Of a stretch of 64,000 bases of DNA, positions 16,714-25,275 are shown piece by piece. The DNA comes from Streptomyces echinoruber (GTDB lineage: Bacteria; Actinomycetota; Actinomycetes; Streptomycetales; Streptomycetaceae), in NCBI RefSeq assembly GCF_014651135.1, contig NZ_BMWH01000017.1, positions 62,001 to 126,000 of the forward strand, in the 5' to 3' direction. Under the pieces are notes generated by a model. The model saw only the letters and a program-made list of their open reading frames with translations, made no database searches and was not told the DNA's origin. Within the stretch, counting starts at the first letter, position 1, and every line of letters starts with the position of its first letter. A program made the position numbers and the translations under genes.

Positions 16714-18063
16714 ATGAAACCCTCACCGAGCGAAGCCGGCGGCATCGGGCGGCGACTGCGGGAGCAACGCCAGCGACGCGGTCTGAACCAGCAGGACCTG
16801 GCGTCCGAGGACATCTCCGTCAGTTACGTCTCCCTCATCGAGACCGGCAAGCGGATCCCCTCCCCCGCCGTCCTGGAGACGCTCGCCGCCCGGGTCGGCT
16901 GCTCCGTCGAGTACCTGCGCACCGGACGCGACGACGCGAGGGTCAAGGAGCTGCAACTGAAGATCGCCTTCGCCGACATCGCCCTGCGCAACGGGTCGAA
17001 CGGCGAGGCGCTCCAGTCCTACAGCGAGGTGCTGGCCTCCGCCCCGCTCCTCGACGAGCAGTCGCTGCGCCGGGCCAAACTCGGCCAAGCCATGGCGATG
17101 GAGAAGCTGGGCCGGGTCGAGGCGGCGCTGCAACTGCTGCACGGCCTCTTCGAGGCGCCGGAGACGGTGGCGGGTTCGGCGGAGTGGTCCCAGCTGGCCA
17201 TCGCCCTGTGCCGGTGCTACCGGGCGGCGGGCGACCTCGACATGAGCATCGAGATCGGCGAGAAGGCCCTCCGCACGCTGGACTCGCTCGGCCTGTCGGT
17301 CACCGACGACCACGTCCAGCTCGGCACCACGCTGCTGGGCTGCTACGAGATGCGCGGCGATCTGACCCGCGCCCACCTGCTCGCCAAGCGGCTGATCGAG
17401 ACCGCGGACGCCACGGGCTCCCGGGTGGCGCGTGGCTCGGTCTACTGGAACGCCGGCCTGGTCGCGCACTCCCGCGGGCAGACCAGCGAGGCCCTCGCCC
17501 TCATCGAACGGGCCCTGGTGCTCATGGCGGAGACCGACAACGTACGCCACCAGGCCATGCTCAAGGGGGCGTACGGCACGCTGCTGCTGGACACCGACCC
17601 GCCGGACCCGCAGCGGGCGCTGAAGTTCCTGGAGGAGGCCCGCGACGACCTCGGCGACGTCGGCACCAGCCTGGAGCGCGCGCTCGCCGAACTCGGCGTG
17701 GCCCGCGCCACCCTGCGCTGCGGCCGGGCGGAGGAGGCCGTGGACCTGGCGGAACGGGCGCTGGGGCTGTTCGGTGTCCAGGAGTCCACGGAGGTCGCCG
17801 AGACCCGGCTCGTCCTGGGCGAGGCGTACTTCGCGGCGGGCCGGCCCGACCGGGGCGAGGCCGCCCTGCAGGGCGTGGCACGCCAGCTGGGCCAGCTCCC
17901 GCCGAGCCGCAAGGCCGCCAAACTGTGGCGCCTGCTGGGCGACTTCTGGCAGCGCCAGGGCCGTACGGCGGACGCGCTCAGCGCCTACCAGCGGGCCCTG
18001 TCCGACGTGGGCCTGCGCCCGCAGCCGGTCCCCGAGCAGGCGCTGACCGAACAGCACCGCTGA
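16714..18063 (+). CDS. XRE-family regulator with TPR domain (RRNPP-like architecture)
   Basis: A 449-aa protein. Residues about 10-65 are an XRE helix-turn-helix (IGRRLREQRQRRGLNQQDLA, then VSYVSLIETGKRIPSPAVLETLA). The remainder (about 85-440) is a chain of roughly eight to nine degenerate TPR helix pairs, with no enzymatic motif. HTH-TPR proteins of this layout are peptide-responsive receptors in Firmicutes (PlcR/NprR) and are common pathway-specific regulators in Streptomyces clusters. GGAGA is five bases before the ATG. The divergent peptide gene and shared boxes in the intergenic region suggest a self-contained switch for the cluster. A strong terminator follows at 18091-18132. Confidence 0.9.
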   Translation: MKPSPSEAGGIGRRLREQRQRRGLNQQDLASEDISVSYVSLIETGKRIPSPAVLETLAARVGCSVEYLRTGRDDARVKELQLKIAFADIALRNGSNGEALQSYSEVLASAPLLDEQSLRRAKLGQAMAMEKLGRVEAALQLLHGLFEAPETVAGSAEWSQLAIALCRCYRAAGDLDMSIEIGEKALRTLDSLGLSVTDDHVQLGTTLLGCYEMRGDLTRAHLLAKRLIETADATGSRVARGSVYWNAGLVAHSRGQTSEALALIERALVLMAETDNVRHQAMLKGAYGTLLLDTDPPDPQRALKFLEEARDDLGDVGTSLERALAELGVARATLRCGRAEEAVDLAERALGLFGVQESTEVAETRLVLGEAYFAAGRPDRGEAALQGVARQLGQLPPSRKAAKLWRLLGDFWQRQGRTADALSAYQRALSDVGLRPQPVPEQALTEQHR

Positions 18064-18090
18064 GTCCGGCGACACGGCGGAGCACACCCG

Positions 18091-18132
18091 CGGAAGGGGC
18101 CGGGCGCGCCCGTCGGCTCCCGGCCCCTTCCG
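18091..18132 (+). terminator. Stem-loop after the XRE-TPR gene
   Basis: CGGAAGGGGCCGGG (18091-18104) pairs perfectly with 18119-18132 around a 14-nt loop. It is followed by a long pyrimidine tract (18132-18235). It starts 28 nt after the stop codon. Confidence 0.8.
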
Positions 18133-18243
18133 TCGCTCTCGCCTCCCTCTCGTCCCCGCTTCGCTTCCCCTTCGCCCTTCTTCGGTCTCGTCCTTCTTCC
18201 TCGGTCCTTTCTCGGTCCTTCCTCGTTCCGTTCGTTGCGGCGC

Positions 18244-18861
18244 TCAGTGCGGGCCGGGCGCGGCGGTGCCCGCGGGCCGGCCGCGGCGGGCCAGCTCGGT
18301 GATGACCGCGCGGGCGAACAGGTGGCAGTGGTCGCCGGTGCGGGCGGTGACCAGGTCGCCGTCGACGACGACGTCCCGGTCGACGTAGACACCGCCCATG
18401 TTGCGCAGGTCGCCGAGCAGGTTGTTGTGCACGACGGCACGGCGGCCGCGCACCACCGACGGGACCGGGGCCGCCAGCCACATGCCGTGGCAGATGATGC
18501 CCTTGACGAGGGACGGCTCGGCGAACGCCCGTTGCAGCAGGCGCGCGGCCGGCGGCAGGACGGCGGGGTCTTCGGTGTAGCGCAGCCGGTCGGCCACCAT
18601 GCCGGAGGGCACGATCAGCGCGGCGTACTCCCGCAGCGCCGCCCCGTCGAGGTCCTCCAGGGACTCCGTGACCTCGAACGGCAGCCGGTGTTCGTGGCCG
18701 TGGAAGACGAGGCGGTCGTGGCCCCACAGCCGAGTGAGGAAGTGGACCTCGGCGCCCTCCTCGGCGAACCGCCACCGGTAGTAGGAGATCTCGGGTTCGT
18801 AGAAGTCGCTCTCCATCAGGACGGCGATCCTCTGTCCGGTCAACTGCCCGGTCGGCTGCAC
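18244..18861 (-). CDS. DJ-1/PfpI-family protein
   Basis: A 205-aa class I glutamine-amidotransferase-like fold. The nucleophile elbow is intact (KGIICHGMWLAA, the Cys near residue 120). The conserved acidic residue after beta-1 lies in LMESDFYEPEISYY, and HNNLLGDLRNMGGVYVD forms the downstream strand-loop typical of PfpI-type proteins. GTG 18861 has GGAGG at nine bases. Members include deglycases, chaperones, isonitrile hydratases and proteases; sequence alone does not decide. It is the 3' partner of the leftward amine oxidase gene (171-bp gap) and may form an operon with it. Confidence 0.83.
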   Translation of the reverse strand: MQPTGQLTGQRIAVLMESDFYEPEISYYRWRFAEEGAEVHFLTRLWGHDRLVFHGHEHRLPFEVTESLEDLDGAALREYAALIVPSGMVADRLRYTEDPAVLPPAARLLQRAFAEPSLVKGIICHGMWLAAPVPSVVRGRRAVVHNNLLGDLRNMGGVYVDRDVVVDGDLVTARTGDHCHLFARAVITELARRGRPAGTAAPGPH

Positions 18862-19032
18862 GGCACCGTTCCTCCGTTCGGCGTCCTCGGCTGGCTGGGT
18901 GTGCTCGGTGGGTGCTCGGTGGGTGCTCGGTGCGTGCGCCGTCCGGGGCCGGCCGTCCGCCGAGGACGACGGCGCAGGACCGGTCCGGGCACGGCCTCGC
19001 GTGTGGGTGCGTACGGGGGAATCGGGCCGTGG

Positions 19033-20520
19033 TCAGCCCTTGAGGATGTCCGCCGCCGCCTGCTCGCCGGAGCGGACGGCACCCTCCATGTGGCCGTTCC
19101 AGAAGGTCGCGGTCTCCGCGCCGGCCCAGTGGATGACGCCGGCGGGCCGGCGGATCGCGGTGCCGAAGCGGGTCAGCACGCCGGGCGCGGTGAAGCCGGG
19201 CGCGCCGCCGCGCGAGAACTCCTCGGCGTCCCAGCGGCCGAGGACGAACTCGGTGGGCGTGGCGGCCTTCGCGCCGAAGTAGTGCACCAGGTCGTCCAGG
19301 ACGGCCTGCTTGACGGTGGCGTCGCTCCGCTCCTCCACCGCCCGTGCCTGGTCGCCGTCGAGGAAGGCCAGCAGGGCGCCGTAGGAGCCGTCGGGCGGCG
19401 AGTTGTCGAAGGTGGAGCGGGTGGTGCCGGTCAGCGAGGCCACCTGCCCGTTGAGGCCCGCGTCCCGCCAGAACGGCTTGTCGTACACGGCGATCGCCTT
19501 GGCGATGGAGGACAGCGGGAAGCGTTGGGTGAGCTGGTCGCGGGTGGCGGGCAGCGCGGGGCTGTAGGCGATGCGCCCGGCCAGCGTGGGCGGGAGGGCG
19601 ACGACGACCGAACTCGCGGCGACGGACAGGCCGTCGGCGACGACGAGGGCCCTGCCGCCGGACTGGACGATCCGCCGGACCGGCGCCTTGAGCACGAGCC
19701 GGCTGCCGAGCTGCACGGCCATCTTGGTGGCGATCTGGTACGGGCCGCCGACGAACCGCGAGTCACGGGCGCCGCCGAGCGTGCTGGTGAGGCGGGTGAG
19801 GTTGCCGGGATTGGTCTCGTTGCCGGAGACCGCGATGTAGAAGAGGACCCACAGCAGGGAGATGTCCCGGGACTCGGCGGACAGGGCTCCGTTGGAGATC
19901 AGGTGCAGGATGGTGCGCGCGGTGTCGTTGGAGACGTTGCCCTCGATCCAGCTGTGGAACGTCTGCGCGTCCAGCTCCTCGGCCTTGGCGGCGGTCCAGG
20001 GGGCGTCGACGGGGACGGTGGAGGCCAGCGTGTCGAGCTGGTACATCGCCTGGCCGAGGGCCTGGTAGGACTCGTCGTCCATGGGCGGCAGGGCTCCGCT
20101 GTAGCGGATCGCGGTGCCGTCGGCCGTGTAGTAGACGCTGTCGCCGGTGTTGTAGCCGGTGAAGGTCCGCACGCCCAGCTCGGCGGCCAGTGCCTGGAGC
20201 CGGGTCTGGGTCGGTCCGGTGAACTGCGCGCCGCGTTCCATCGTGCCGCCGTTGGCTAGGCTCACGTCGTGCACCCGGCCGCCGACCCGGTCGCGGGCCT
20301 CCAGCACCATGACCTTCTTGCCGCCGGCCACCAGCTTGCGGGCCGCGGCCAGTCCGGCGAGTCCCGCGCCCACGACGACCGTGTCGACGACGACGTCGGC
20401 GGCGTCGGCGGCTTGGGCGGCCCGGGCCTGCGCCGGGGTGGCCACCGCGGCGGTCGCGGCGCCGGCGCCGAGCGCGACGCCGGCGCCCAGCAGGCTTCTT
20501 CGGTTGAGCTGTTGTCTCAC
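19033..20520 (-). CDS. Exported flavin monoamine oxidase
   Basis: A 495-aa FAD protein with a twin-arginine signal (NRRSLLGAGVALGAGAATAA, cleavage near AQARAA). The mature enzyme begins with VVVGAGLAGLAAARKLVAGG and EARDRVGGRVHD, the GG-doublet flavin signature of the MAO/amino-acid oxidase family. It ends with IHWAGAETATFWNGHMEGAVRSGEQAA, the second FAD-contact motif. It would oxidatively deaminate an amine outside or at the membrane, giving an aldehyde, NH3 and H2O2. GTG 20520 has AAGGGGG upstream. It is divergent from a small cupin gene. Secretion argues for a role in amine scavenging or in a late extracellular step, not early precursor supply. Confidence 0.88.
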   Translation of the reverse strand: MRQQLNRRSLLGAGVALGAGAATAAVATPAQARAAQAADAADVVVDTVVVGAGLAGLAAARKLVAGGKKVMVLEARDRVGGRVHDVSLANGGTMERGAQFTGPTQTRLQALAAELGVRTFTGYNTGDSVYYTADGTAIRYSGALPPMDDESYQALGQAMYQLDTLASTVPVDAPWTAAKAEELDAQTFHSWIEGNVSNDTARTILHLISNGALSAESRDISLLWVLFYIAVSGNETNPGNLTRLTSTLGGARDSRFVGGPYQIATKMAVQLGSRLVLKAPVRRIVQSGGRALVVADGLSVAASSVVVALPPTLAGRIAYSPALPATRDQLTQRFPLSSIAKAIAVYDKPFWRDAGLNGQVASLTGTTRSTFDNSPPDGSYGALLAFLDGDQARAVEERSDATVKQAVLDDLVHYFGAKAATPTEFVLGRWDAEEFSRGGAPGFTAPGVLTRFGTAIRRPAGVIHWAGAETATFWNGHMEGAVRSGEQAAADILKG

Positions 20521-20808
20521 GGGATCCCCCTTCGATCAGGTGCGACCGGCGCGATCGGTACGGCCGGTGCGGCAGGTGCGGCAGGTGCGATCGGTGTGAT
20601 CGGCTTCGGCCGAGTGCGACAGGATCGCGACGGAACGGCGGAACGGACGACGCGGCCCTCATGTCGATGCGCGCCCATATTCGTCAACTCGGCACCGCTT
20701 CGGGGAAATGTCCGAGTGCTGCTCCGGTACTGCGTCAAGTTCCGTGGACAGCAATATGCGTTGCGGATACAACGGCAGGGTCGCCGGAATTCTCAGAAGG
20801 GAAACAGG
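20521..20808. promoter_or_regulatory. Divergent promoter region, amine oxidase / cupin
   Basis: A 288-bp spacer. Close to the oxidase it is a reiterated GGTGCG(A/G)CCGG-type repeat (20538-20600). GTCAA boxes occur at 20684 and 20734, like those near the XRE-TPR gene. The more AT-rich 20740-20775 stretch is the probable cupin promoter. Confidence 0.4.
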
Positions 20809-21309
20809 ATGACCGCATTCCGCCATGAGCCCGTCCTGGTGCGAGGGTCCGAGGCCGAGGCGCTCACCCACGCCACCGGTGCGGCGTATCTGCTGACGGA
20901 CGCGGAGCGCACGGCGGGTGCGCTCGGCTGCCACCGGGTGGAGCTGGCGCCGGGCTCCGACGGTTCCGCGCCGCACTACCACGCCAAGTCGTCGGAGATG
21001 TTCTACGTGCTCGCGGGCAGGGCGCAGTTCCTCAACGACGACAGGGTGATCGAGGCGGCGCAGGGCGACCTGGTGATCGTGCCCCCGCACATGCCGCACG
21101 CCTTCGCCGCCGCGCCGGGTTTCCCGGCCGAACTGCTGATCACCATCGCGCCGGGCGTGGACCGCTTCGACTACTTCCGGCTGCTGGGCCGGATCGTCAA
21201 CGGTCAGGCCGCGTACGAGGAACTGCTCGCCGTCGAGGCCGAATTCGACAGCCACTCGGTGCAGAGCGAGGTGTGGGCGAAGGTCCGCGCGGAGGGCCGG
21301 GCGGCCTGA
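20809..21309 (+). CDS. Small cupin-domain protein
   Basis: A 166-aa single cupin. The metal-binding motif 1 is complete: HYHAKSSEMFYVLAGRAQF gives two His and the Glu. Motif 2 is PPHMPHAFAAAP, supplying the third His. AGAAGGG precedes the ATG at a good distance. Such quercetinase-like cupins act as dioxygenases, isomerases or simple binding proteins in aromatic metabolism. Its position in the island, divergent from the amine oxidase, suggests a tailoring or detoxifying role. Nothing in the sequence fixes the substrate. A perfect terminator follows. Confidence 0.85.
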   Translation: MTAFRHEPVLVRGSEAEALTHATGAAYLLTDAERTAGALGCHRVELAPGSDGSAPHYHAKSSEMFYVLAGRAQFLNDDRVIEAAQGDLVIVPPHMPHAFAAAPGFPAELLITIAPGVDRFDYFRLLGRIVNGQAAYEELLAVEAEFDSHSVQSEVWAKVRAEGRAA

Positions 21310-21365
21310 TCCGGAACGTTTCGTTTCCGTCCGGCGTGCTGTCCGCACCCGGCCGTACGGCACAC

Positions 21366-21397
21366 GGAAAACCCCGCGGAAGGCCGCGGGGTTTTCC
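21366..21397. terminator. Bidirectional terminator between cupin and transposase-like gene
   Basis: GGAAAACCCCGCGG (21366-21379), loop AAGG, and the exact complement (21384-21397) form a 14-bp stem flanked by A and T runs. It is a textbook intrinsic terminator for both converging transcripts. Confidence 0.9.
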
Positions 21398-21568
21398 CTT
21401 TCTCCCGCCGGTGGGTACGGCGGGAGAACGGAAGGAAAACACGGAGGTGCCGTGCAGGGGAACCGCGGAGGAAAAGCACGGACGAGAAGCGCGGAAGACG
21501 GGGAAGACGCGGAAGAGACGGACGGACGAGAAGCGAGGAGAGGACCGGAGGGTGCCTCCGGGCGGGGC

Positions 21569-22879
21569 TCAGTTCACCGTGCCGGCACGGCGGCGGCCGC
21601 CCGTGAAGGCCCCGCGGGAGCGCGGTGCGCAGAGCATCGGCTGCGGGGCCGGGCGGCGGGCGGTTCCGGCCGCGCGGCGGGCGGTTCCGGCCGCGCGGCG
21701 GGCGGTGAGCCGTTCCAGGACCTGGTAGCCGTGGGCGGCGGAGGCCAGGGTCACGTGGTGGTGCCAGCCGCGGAAGGACCGGCCCTCGAAGTCGGCGAGC
21801 CCGCACTCCTCGCGCAGCCGGCCGAGGTCGTAGCGGGAGCGCCAGCTCAGTTTCGCGGTGGAGACCAGGTCGGGCAGCCGGCGCGAGCCGAGGTTGGTCA
21901 CCCAGTAGGCGCGCGGCTGCGGGCGACCGGCCGGCCATTCGACGAGGAGCTGGCGGGGGCGGCGGAAGCGGCGTTCGGCCTGCCGTGCGGCCGGCCCGCC
22001 GGGGCCCGCCGGGACCTGCACGGCGAGGAACTGGGACTGCCGGGTGCGGCTCTCCACGCCCTCCCGCCAGGCGAGGGTGACCCGGGCGCTGCGCCGGCCG
22101 ACGGTGTGCATCAGGTCGCAGGCGGCGGCCAGGTGCATCACGGGGCCGTTGCCCGACGGGGTGGCCAGCAGCGGGGCGCCGCCGGAGATCTGGATCAGGT
22201 AGCCGAGGCCGCGGGCCTCCAGCCCCTCCAGCAGGGGCAGCACGTCGGGTTCGTGGCGCCAGTCGGCGAGCACCGGGGCGGGTTTGAGGTCCCAGTCCTG
22301 GACCATCTCGTCCAGGCTGTCCAGGACGTGGCGCCAGCGCGGCCGGTGGCGCTCGGCCTGCGGCACCCGGGCGGCGCCGCGCCGCCGCTCGTCGTCGTCC
22401 CAGAGCGGCGGCATCAGCAGCCGCCAGTTGACGGGCACGCTGCCCTCCTCGGTGGTGAGGGAGACCGCCAGCGCCAGTTGGCAGTTGCAGGTACGGCCCT
22501 CGGTGGGCACGTACTGCCGGGCCACCCCCACCGAGTGGCTGCCGTTCTTGGGGAAGACCACCTCGTCCACCACCCAGGCCTCCAGGTCGGCGGCGAGGAG
22601 CATCTGCTCCGCCAGGCGTTTGCGGACGTCGGCGCACTCCCACGGGCTCTGGCTGACGAACTGCTGCAGCGACTGGGAGGCACGACGCCCCAGGACGTGC
22701 TCGGAGATGCGGGCCGGCGTCTTGCGGCCACTGGCGTCGAGCAGTCCGCGCACGTAGACCTCGCCCCAGCGGCGTTGGTCGGAGCGTGCGAAGGGAGAAA
22801 AGAGATACGCGCAGTACTCGGCGAGACCGTCCGTCCGGACCCGCTCCCGCACGCCGTTCGGGTCAGCGTTCGAAGACAT
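21569..22879 (-). CDS. IS701-like DDE transposase protein (copy 1), possibly domesticated
   Basis: A 436-aa protein. It keeps the IS701/IS4-type core: VVDEVVFPKNGSHSVGVARQY with the first Asp, SVPVNWRLLMP, PVLADWRHE with the second Asp, and the C-terminal LREECGLADFEGRSFRGWHHH region with a Glu. No terminal inverted repeats or target duplication are visible around it. It has its own terminator and an AT-rich promoter sharing CAGTAAAGT with the XRE-TPR promoter. Start ATG 22879 (AGGGGG at five bases) was preferred over 22900. A 21-bp tandem repeat near 21650-21710 encodes ARRAAGT units in its tail. I think it is a resident cluster protein and not a recent insertion. Confidence 0.75.
   Translation of the reverse strand: MSSNADPNGVRERVRTDGLAEYCAYLFSPFARSDQRRWGEVYVRGLLDASGRKTPARISEHVLGRRASQSLQQFVSQSPWECADVRKRLAEQMLLAADLEAWVVDEVVFPKNGSHSVGVARQYVPTEGRTCNCQLALAVSLTTEEGSVPVNWRLLMPPLWDDDERRRGAARVPQAERHRPRWRHVLDSLDEMVQDWDLKPAPVLADWRHEPDVLPLLEGLEARGLGYLIQISGGAPLLATPSGNGPVMHLAAACDLMHTVGRRSARVTLAWREGVESRTRQSQFLAVQVPAGPGGPAARQAERRFRRPRQLLVEWPAGRPQPRAYWVTNLGSRRLPDLVSTAKLSWRSRYDLGRLREECGLADFEGRSFRGWHHHVTLASAAHGYQVLERLTARRAAGTARRAAGTARRPAPQPMLCAPRSRGAFTGGRRRAGTVN
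21650..21710. repeat. 21-bp tandem repeat inside the transposase-like gene
   Basis: A GCGCGGCGGGCGGTTCCGGC-type unit is repeated about 2.5 times, encoding ARRAAGT repeats at the protein's C-terminus. It is likely slippage in a non-essential tail. Confidence 0.75.
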
Positions 22880-23223
22880 GGATCCCCCTGCCTGAGGCAC
22901 CCCAGCTTGTTAACACACTATAGTTGATTACAGTAAAGTTGTTAGTAAATCAAGTGTTCCGCGAAGTCCCGGACAGAGCGGCTGGGTGACAGGGCGACAC
23001 GAACGGTGCCGGGTCGTGTGGTTGACAAGCAGTTTGACAGGCGGACGGAGGGTGCGGCACGCGGCCGGGCCCGGCACCCTGTGCGGGTGCCGGGCCCGGT
23101 CATGTGCGGACCGGCCCCGGGGGGAGCCGCCGCGGTCGGGGGAGGACGCGGCGGCGGACACGCGCCGCGAGGAAGGGGGGAGCGGCGGCGTGGACGGGGC
23201 CGGCCGGGCTGGACGGGAAGACC
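22880..23223. promoter_or_regulatory. Upstream region of transposase-like gene 1 with TTGAC repeat site
   Basis: A 344-bp spacer. Bases 22910-22960 are the most AT-rich in the neighbourhood. They include TATAGT on the minus strand (22917-22922) as a possible -10 and the paired GTAAA boxes at 22933 and 22945. At 23022-23044 lies TTGACAAG-NN-GTTTGAC-N-GGCGG, matched at 20 of 23 positions in inverted orientation at 30492-30514. The rest is the terminator listed next. Confidence 0.55.
23065..23099 (-). terminator. Stem-loop downstream of the SnoaL-like gene
   Basis: CCGGGCCCGGCACC (23065-23078) pairs perfectly with 23086-23099. One further C-G pair closes the loop TGTGC. It lies about 125 nt beyond the leftward SnoaL-like gene's stop. 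Confidence 0.75.
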
Positions 23224-23670
23224 TCACCCGGTCCAGCGGTCGGAGCGGGGCGCCAGGTCGTAGGCCGTCCAGAAGTACGTGTCGACCGCGTGCTGGTCGC
23301 TCGTGTAGACCCGGACCTCCGCGATCCGCGCGTCGCGCACCCGGTAGCGGGCGCAGTCGAAGACGTCGAGGAGGACTTCGCGGGACTCGCCGCGCACCCG
23401 GTGCACCTCGAGCACGGTGTCGTCGCCCCAGGCGTCGGCCCGGACCAGCTCCACGCTGACGCCGGTGGCGCTGAGCCCGGCGAACAGGGAGATCACCTCG
23501 TCCGGGCCCTGCCTGACCCCGCCCGTGGGGTTGTGCCCCGGCCGGGTCCACACCACGTCCGGGGCGAACACCTCCCGCTGGAGGAAGTCCAGCTCGCCCG
23601 ACCCGAACAGCTCGTACATCCGCCGCACCAGGGCGACGTTGTTCCTGGCCCGCTCACCGTCACGGCGCAC
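23224..23670 (-). CDS. SnoaL/NTF2-like fold protein
   Basis: A 148-aa single-domain protein. The GTG 23670 has GGAAGGAG at nine bases. The opening NNVALVRRMYELFGSGELDFLQREVFAPDVVW and the central beta strands ending RVRDARIAEVRVYTSDQHAVDTYFW are characteristic of the SnoaL-like/NTF2 superfamily. Family members are polyketide cyclases, epoxide hydrolases, hydroxylase accessory proteins or ligand binders. No PKS is nearby, so ring closure of a non-PKS beta-keto intermediate or simple binding are options. It is divergent from the ligase-like gene at 24183. Confidence 0.82.
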   Translation of the reverse strand: MRRDGERARNNVALVRRMYELFGSGELDFLQREVFAPDVVWTRPGHNPTGGVRQGPDEVISLFAGLSATGVSVELVRADAWGDDTVLEVHRVRGESREVLLDVFDCARYRVRDARIAEVRVYTSDQHAVDTYFWTAYDLAPRSDRWTG

Positions 23671-24182
23671 GAGGTCTCTCCTTCCGGCAGCGCAGGGCCG
23701 GCCGCGCGGCCGTGGGACGGGCCACGGAGCACCGCCGGACACCGGTGAAGCCGTCCCTGCCGCGCCCCGCGAGAACCTGCCGTTGCCCGGCCCGTACTTC
23801 GCGAGGTCGGTGACGGGACCGCCGCGCGCGCCCGAGACTTCCTGGTGGCGAGCGCGTGGCGCGGCGACGCACGCCACCGGGTGGATCCCGGGTGGTTCCC
23901 GGATGGGTCCCGGGTGGATCCCGGCGCGCCGCCGCGGCGGGTACGCCGGTGCGCGAACGGCCGTCACCGGCCCCGCCCGTGCCACCGCGGGCCGCCGCGC
24001 CGCACGGGCCCTTCCCGTCGGCCGCTCCCCCGGGCCGGCGGCCCCTCCCGGCCGTCCCGGCCGCTCGCCGGGCGCCGCGGACCGCCGGGCCCGTCCCGTT
24101 CGCCGTCCACCACGTTCCCAGCAGGGCCCGCAGCACCGGAGGCGCCGGCCGGCGGCCCCCGGATCGACGACCGGAGGAAGGA
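23671..24182. other. Gene-free divergent spacer
   Basis: A 512-bp stretch between the SnoaL-like gene and the degenerate ligase. At 23881-23925 a GGATCCCGGGTGGTTCCCGG-type unit is repeated imperfectly three times. The rest is GC-rich without a credible frame or a clear promoter. Confidence 0.5.
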
Positions 24183-25214
24183 ATGGCGACGTTCGATCTC
24201 CCCGAGGACCCGATCACCCCCTTCGACGACGAGTTCGCGGTCGAGCTGCCCGTGCACGACACCGTGCTCGGCGAGGCCGCCCCGCGGGGCGACAGCCCGG
24301 CGGTCGTCGACGGCACGACCGGCCGCGCGGTCGGCTACCGGGAGCTGGCCGGCACCACGCGCCGGCTCGCCGCCGGCCTGGCCGGGGCGGGCGTCGAGCA
24401 GGGCGACGTCGTGGCGCTGCTCGGCACCAACTTGACGGCCTATCCGCTGGTGCTGCACGCCTGCTCGCGCGCCGGCGCGGTCGTCTACGTCATGGACGGC
24501 CGCACCACCGAGACGGCGCTGCGTGCCCAGCTCGCCGAGAGCGGCGCCCGGTGGCTGATCGCCTCGCGCGCGCTGCTGCCGGCCGCGCTGCGGGTGTGCC
24601 GCGGCCTCGCCCCCGGGATCCGCCCCGTCGAGGGCGTCTTCACCCTGGAGCCGGCCGACGGCCGGCGCTGTGTGCTCGACCTGGCGGCCACCGCGGCGCC
24701 GGAGCCGGCGGTGGACATCGACCCGGCCGGTGACATCGCCGTGGTGCACCCCTCGGCCGGCTCCCGGCGGTGCGTCCGGCTGACCCACTCCGACCTCGCC
24801 GCCGACCTCGCCCTGCTGGCCTCGGACCACCCGCTGGACGCCGGCGAGCGGGTCCTGGCCGGGGTGCCGTTCGCCGACCGGGAGGGCCTGTCCTTCCTGG
24901 CGCTGCACGCGCTGCGCTCGGGCGCCGCCGTGGTGGTGATGCCGGAGCTGATGAACATCCCGGACCTGCTGGACGCCGTCCGCGTGCACCGGGTGGAGAC
25001 GGTGTTCGTGACGCAGACCGTGCTCTACGGCCTGGTCGCCGCGGCGCCCGACGACCCCTCGGAGCTGGGTGTCCTGCGGCGCGTGGTGGTCACCGGTCCG
25101 GAGCTGGGAGCGGCCACGGAGGAGACCTGCGCGGCCCTGCTGGGCGTACGGAGGATCGAGTACCTCGGCCGCCGGGAGTACGCGGCGGCCCTGCCCGGGC
25201 CGCCCCTGCTGTGA
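24183..25214 (+). CDS. Truncated, P-loop-less 4-coumarate-CoA-ligase-like protein
   Basis: A 343-aa protein covering only the N-terminal domain of a 4CL-type ligase (families have about 520 aa). GYRELAGTTRRLAAGLAGAGVEQGDVVALLGTN and later GVPFADREGLSFLALHALRSGAAVVVMPEL are typical. The phosphate-binding loop, normally SSGTTGLPKGV-LTH, is reduced to PSAGSRRCVRLTHSDL (about 189-204). The adenine motif GYGLTE and the whole C-terminal domain with the catalytic lysine are missing. The frame is open from a good ribosome-binding site (GGAGGAAGG, ATG 24183) to a clean stop, so the protein is probably made. It cannot be a normal ligase; binding, regulatory or partner roles, or recent inactivation, are the alternatives. 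Confidence 0.8.
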   Translation: MATFDLPEDPITPFDDEFAVELPVHDTVLGEAAPRGDSPAVVDGTTGRAVGYRELAGTTRRLAAGLAGAGVEQGDVVALLGTNLTAYPLVLHACSRAGAVVYVMDGRTTETALRAQLAESGARWLIASRALLPAALRVCRGLAPGIRPVEGVFTLEPADGRRCVLDLAATAAPEPAVDIDPAGDIAVVHPSAGSRRCVRLTHSDLAADLALLASDHPLDAGERVLAGVPFADREGLSFLALHALRSGAAVVVMPELMNIPDLLDAVRVHRVETVFVTQTVLYGLVAAAPDDPSELGVLRRVVVTGPELGAATEETCAALLGVRRIEYLGRREYAAALPGPPLL

Positions 25215-25235
25215 CCTCCCGCGCCGTCGCCCCCG

Positions 25236-25275
25236 CACGGCAGTGCCCCCGCCGGCCGGCGGGGGCACTGCCGTG
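25236..25275. terminator. 40-bp perfect palindrome, bidirectional terminator
   Basis: CACGGCAGTGCCCCCGCCGG (25236-25255) is followed without a gap by its exact reverse complement (25256-25275). It sits 22 bp after the ligase-like stop and 160 bp from the convergent AGE gene end. Confidence 0.8.

Noticed and set aside
21569..22879. Active insertion sequence
   Set aside because: No terminal inverted repeats or target-site duplication were found, and the gene has its own terminator and upstream boxes.
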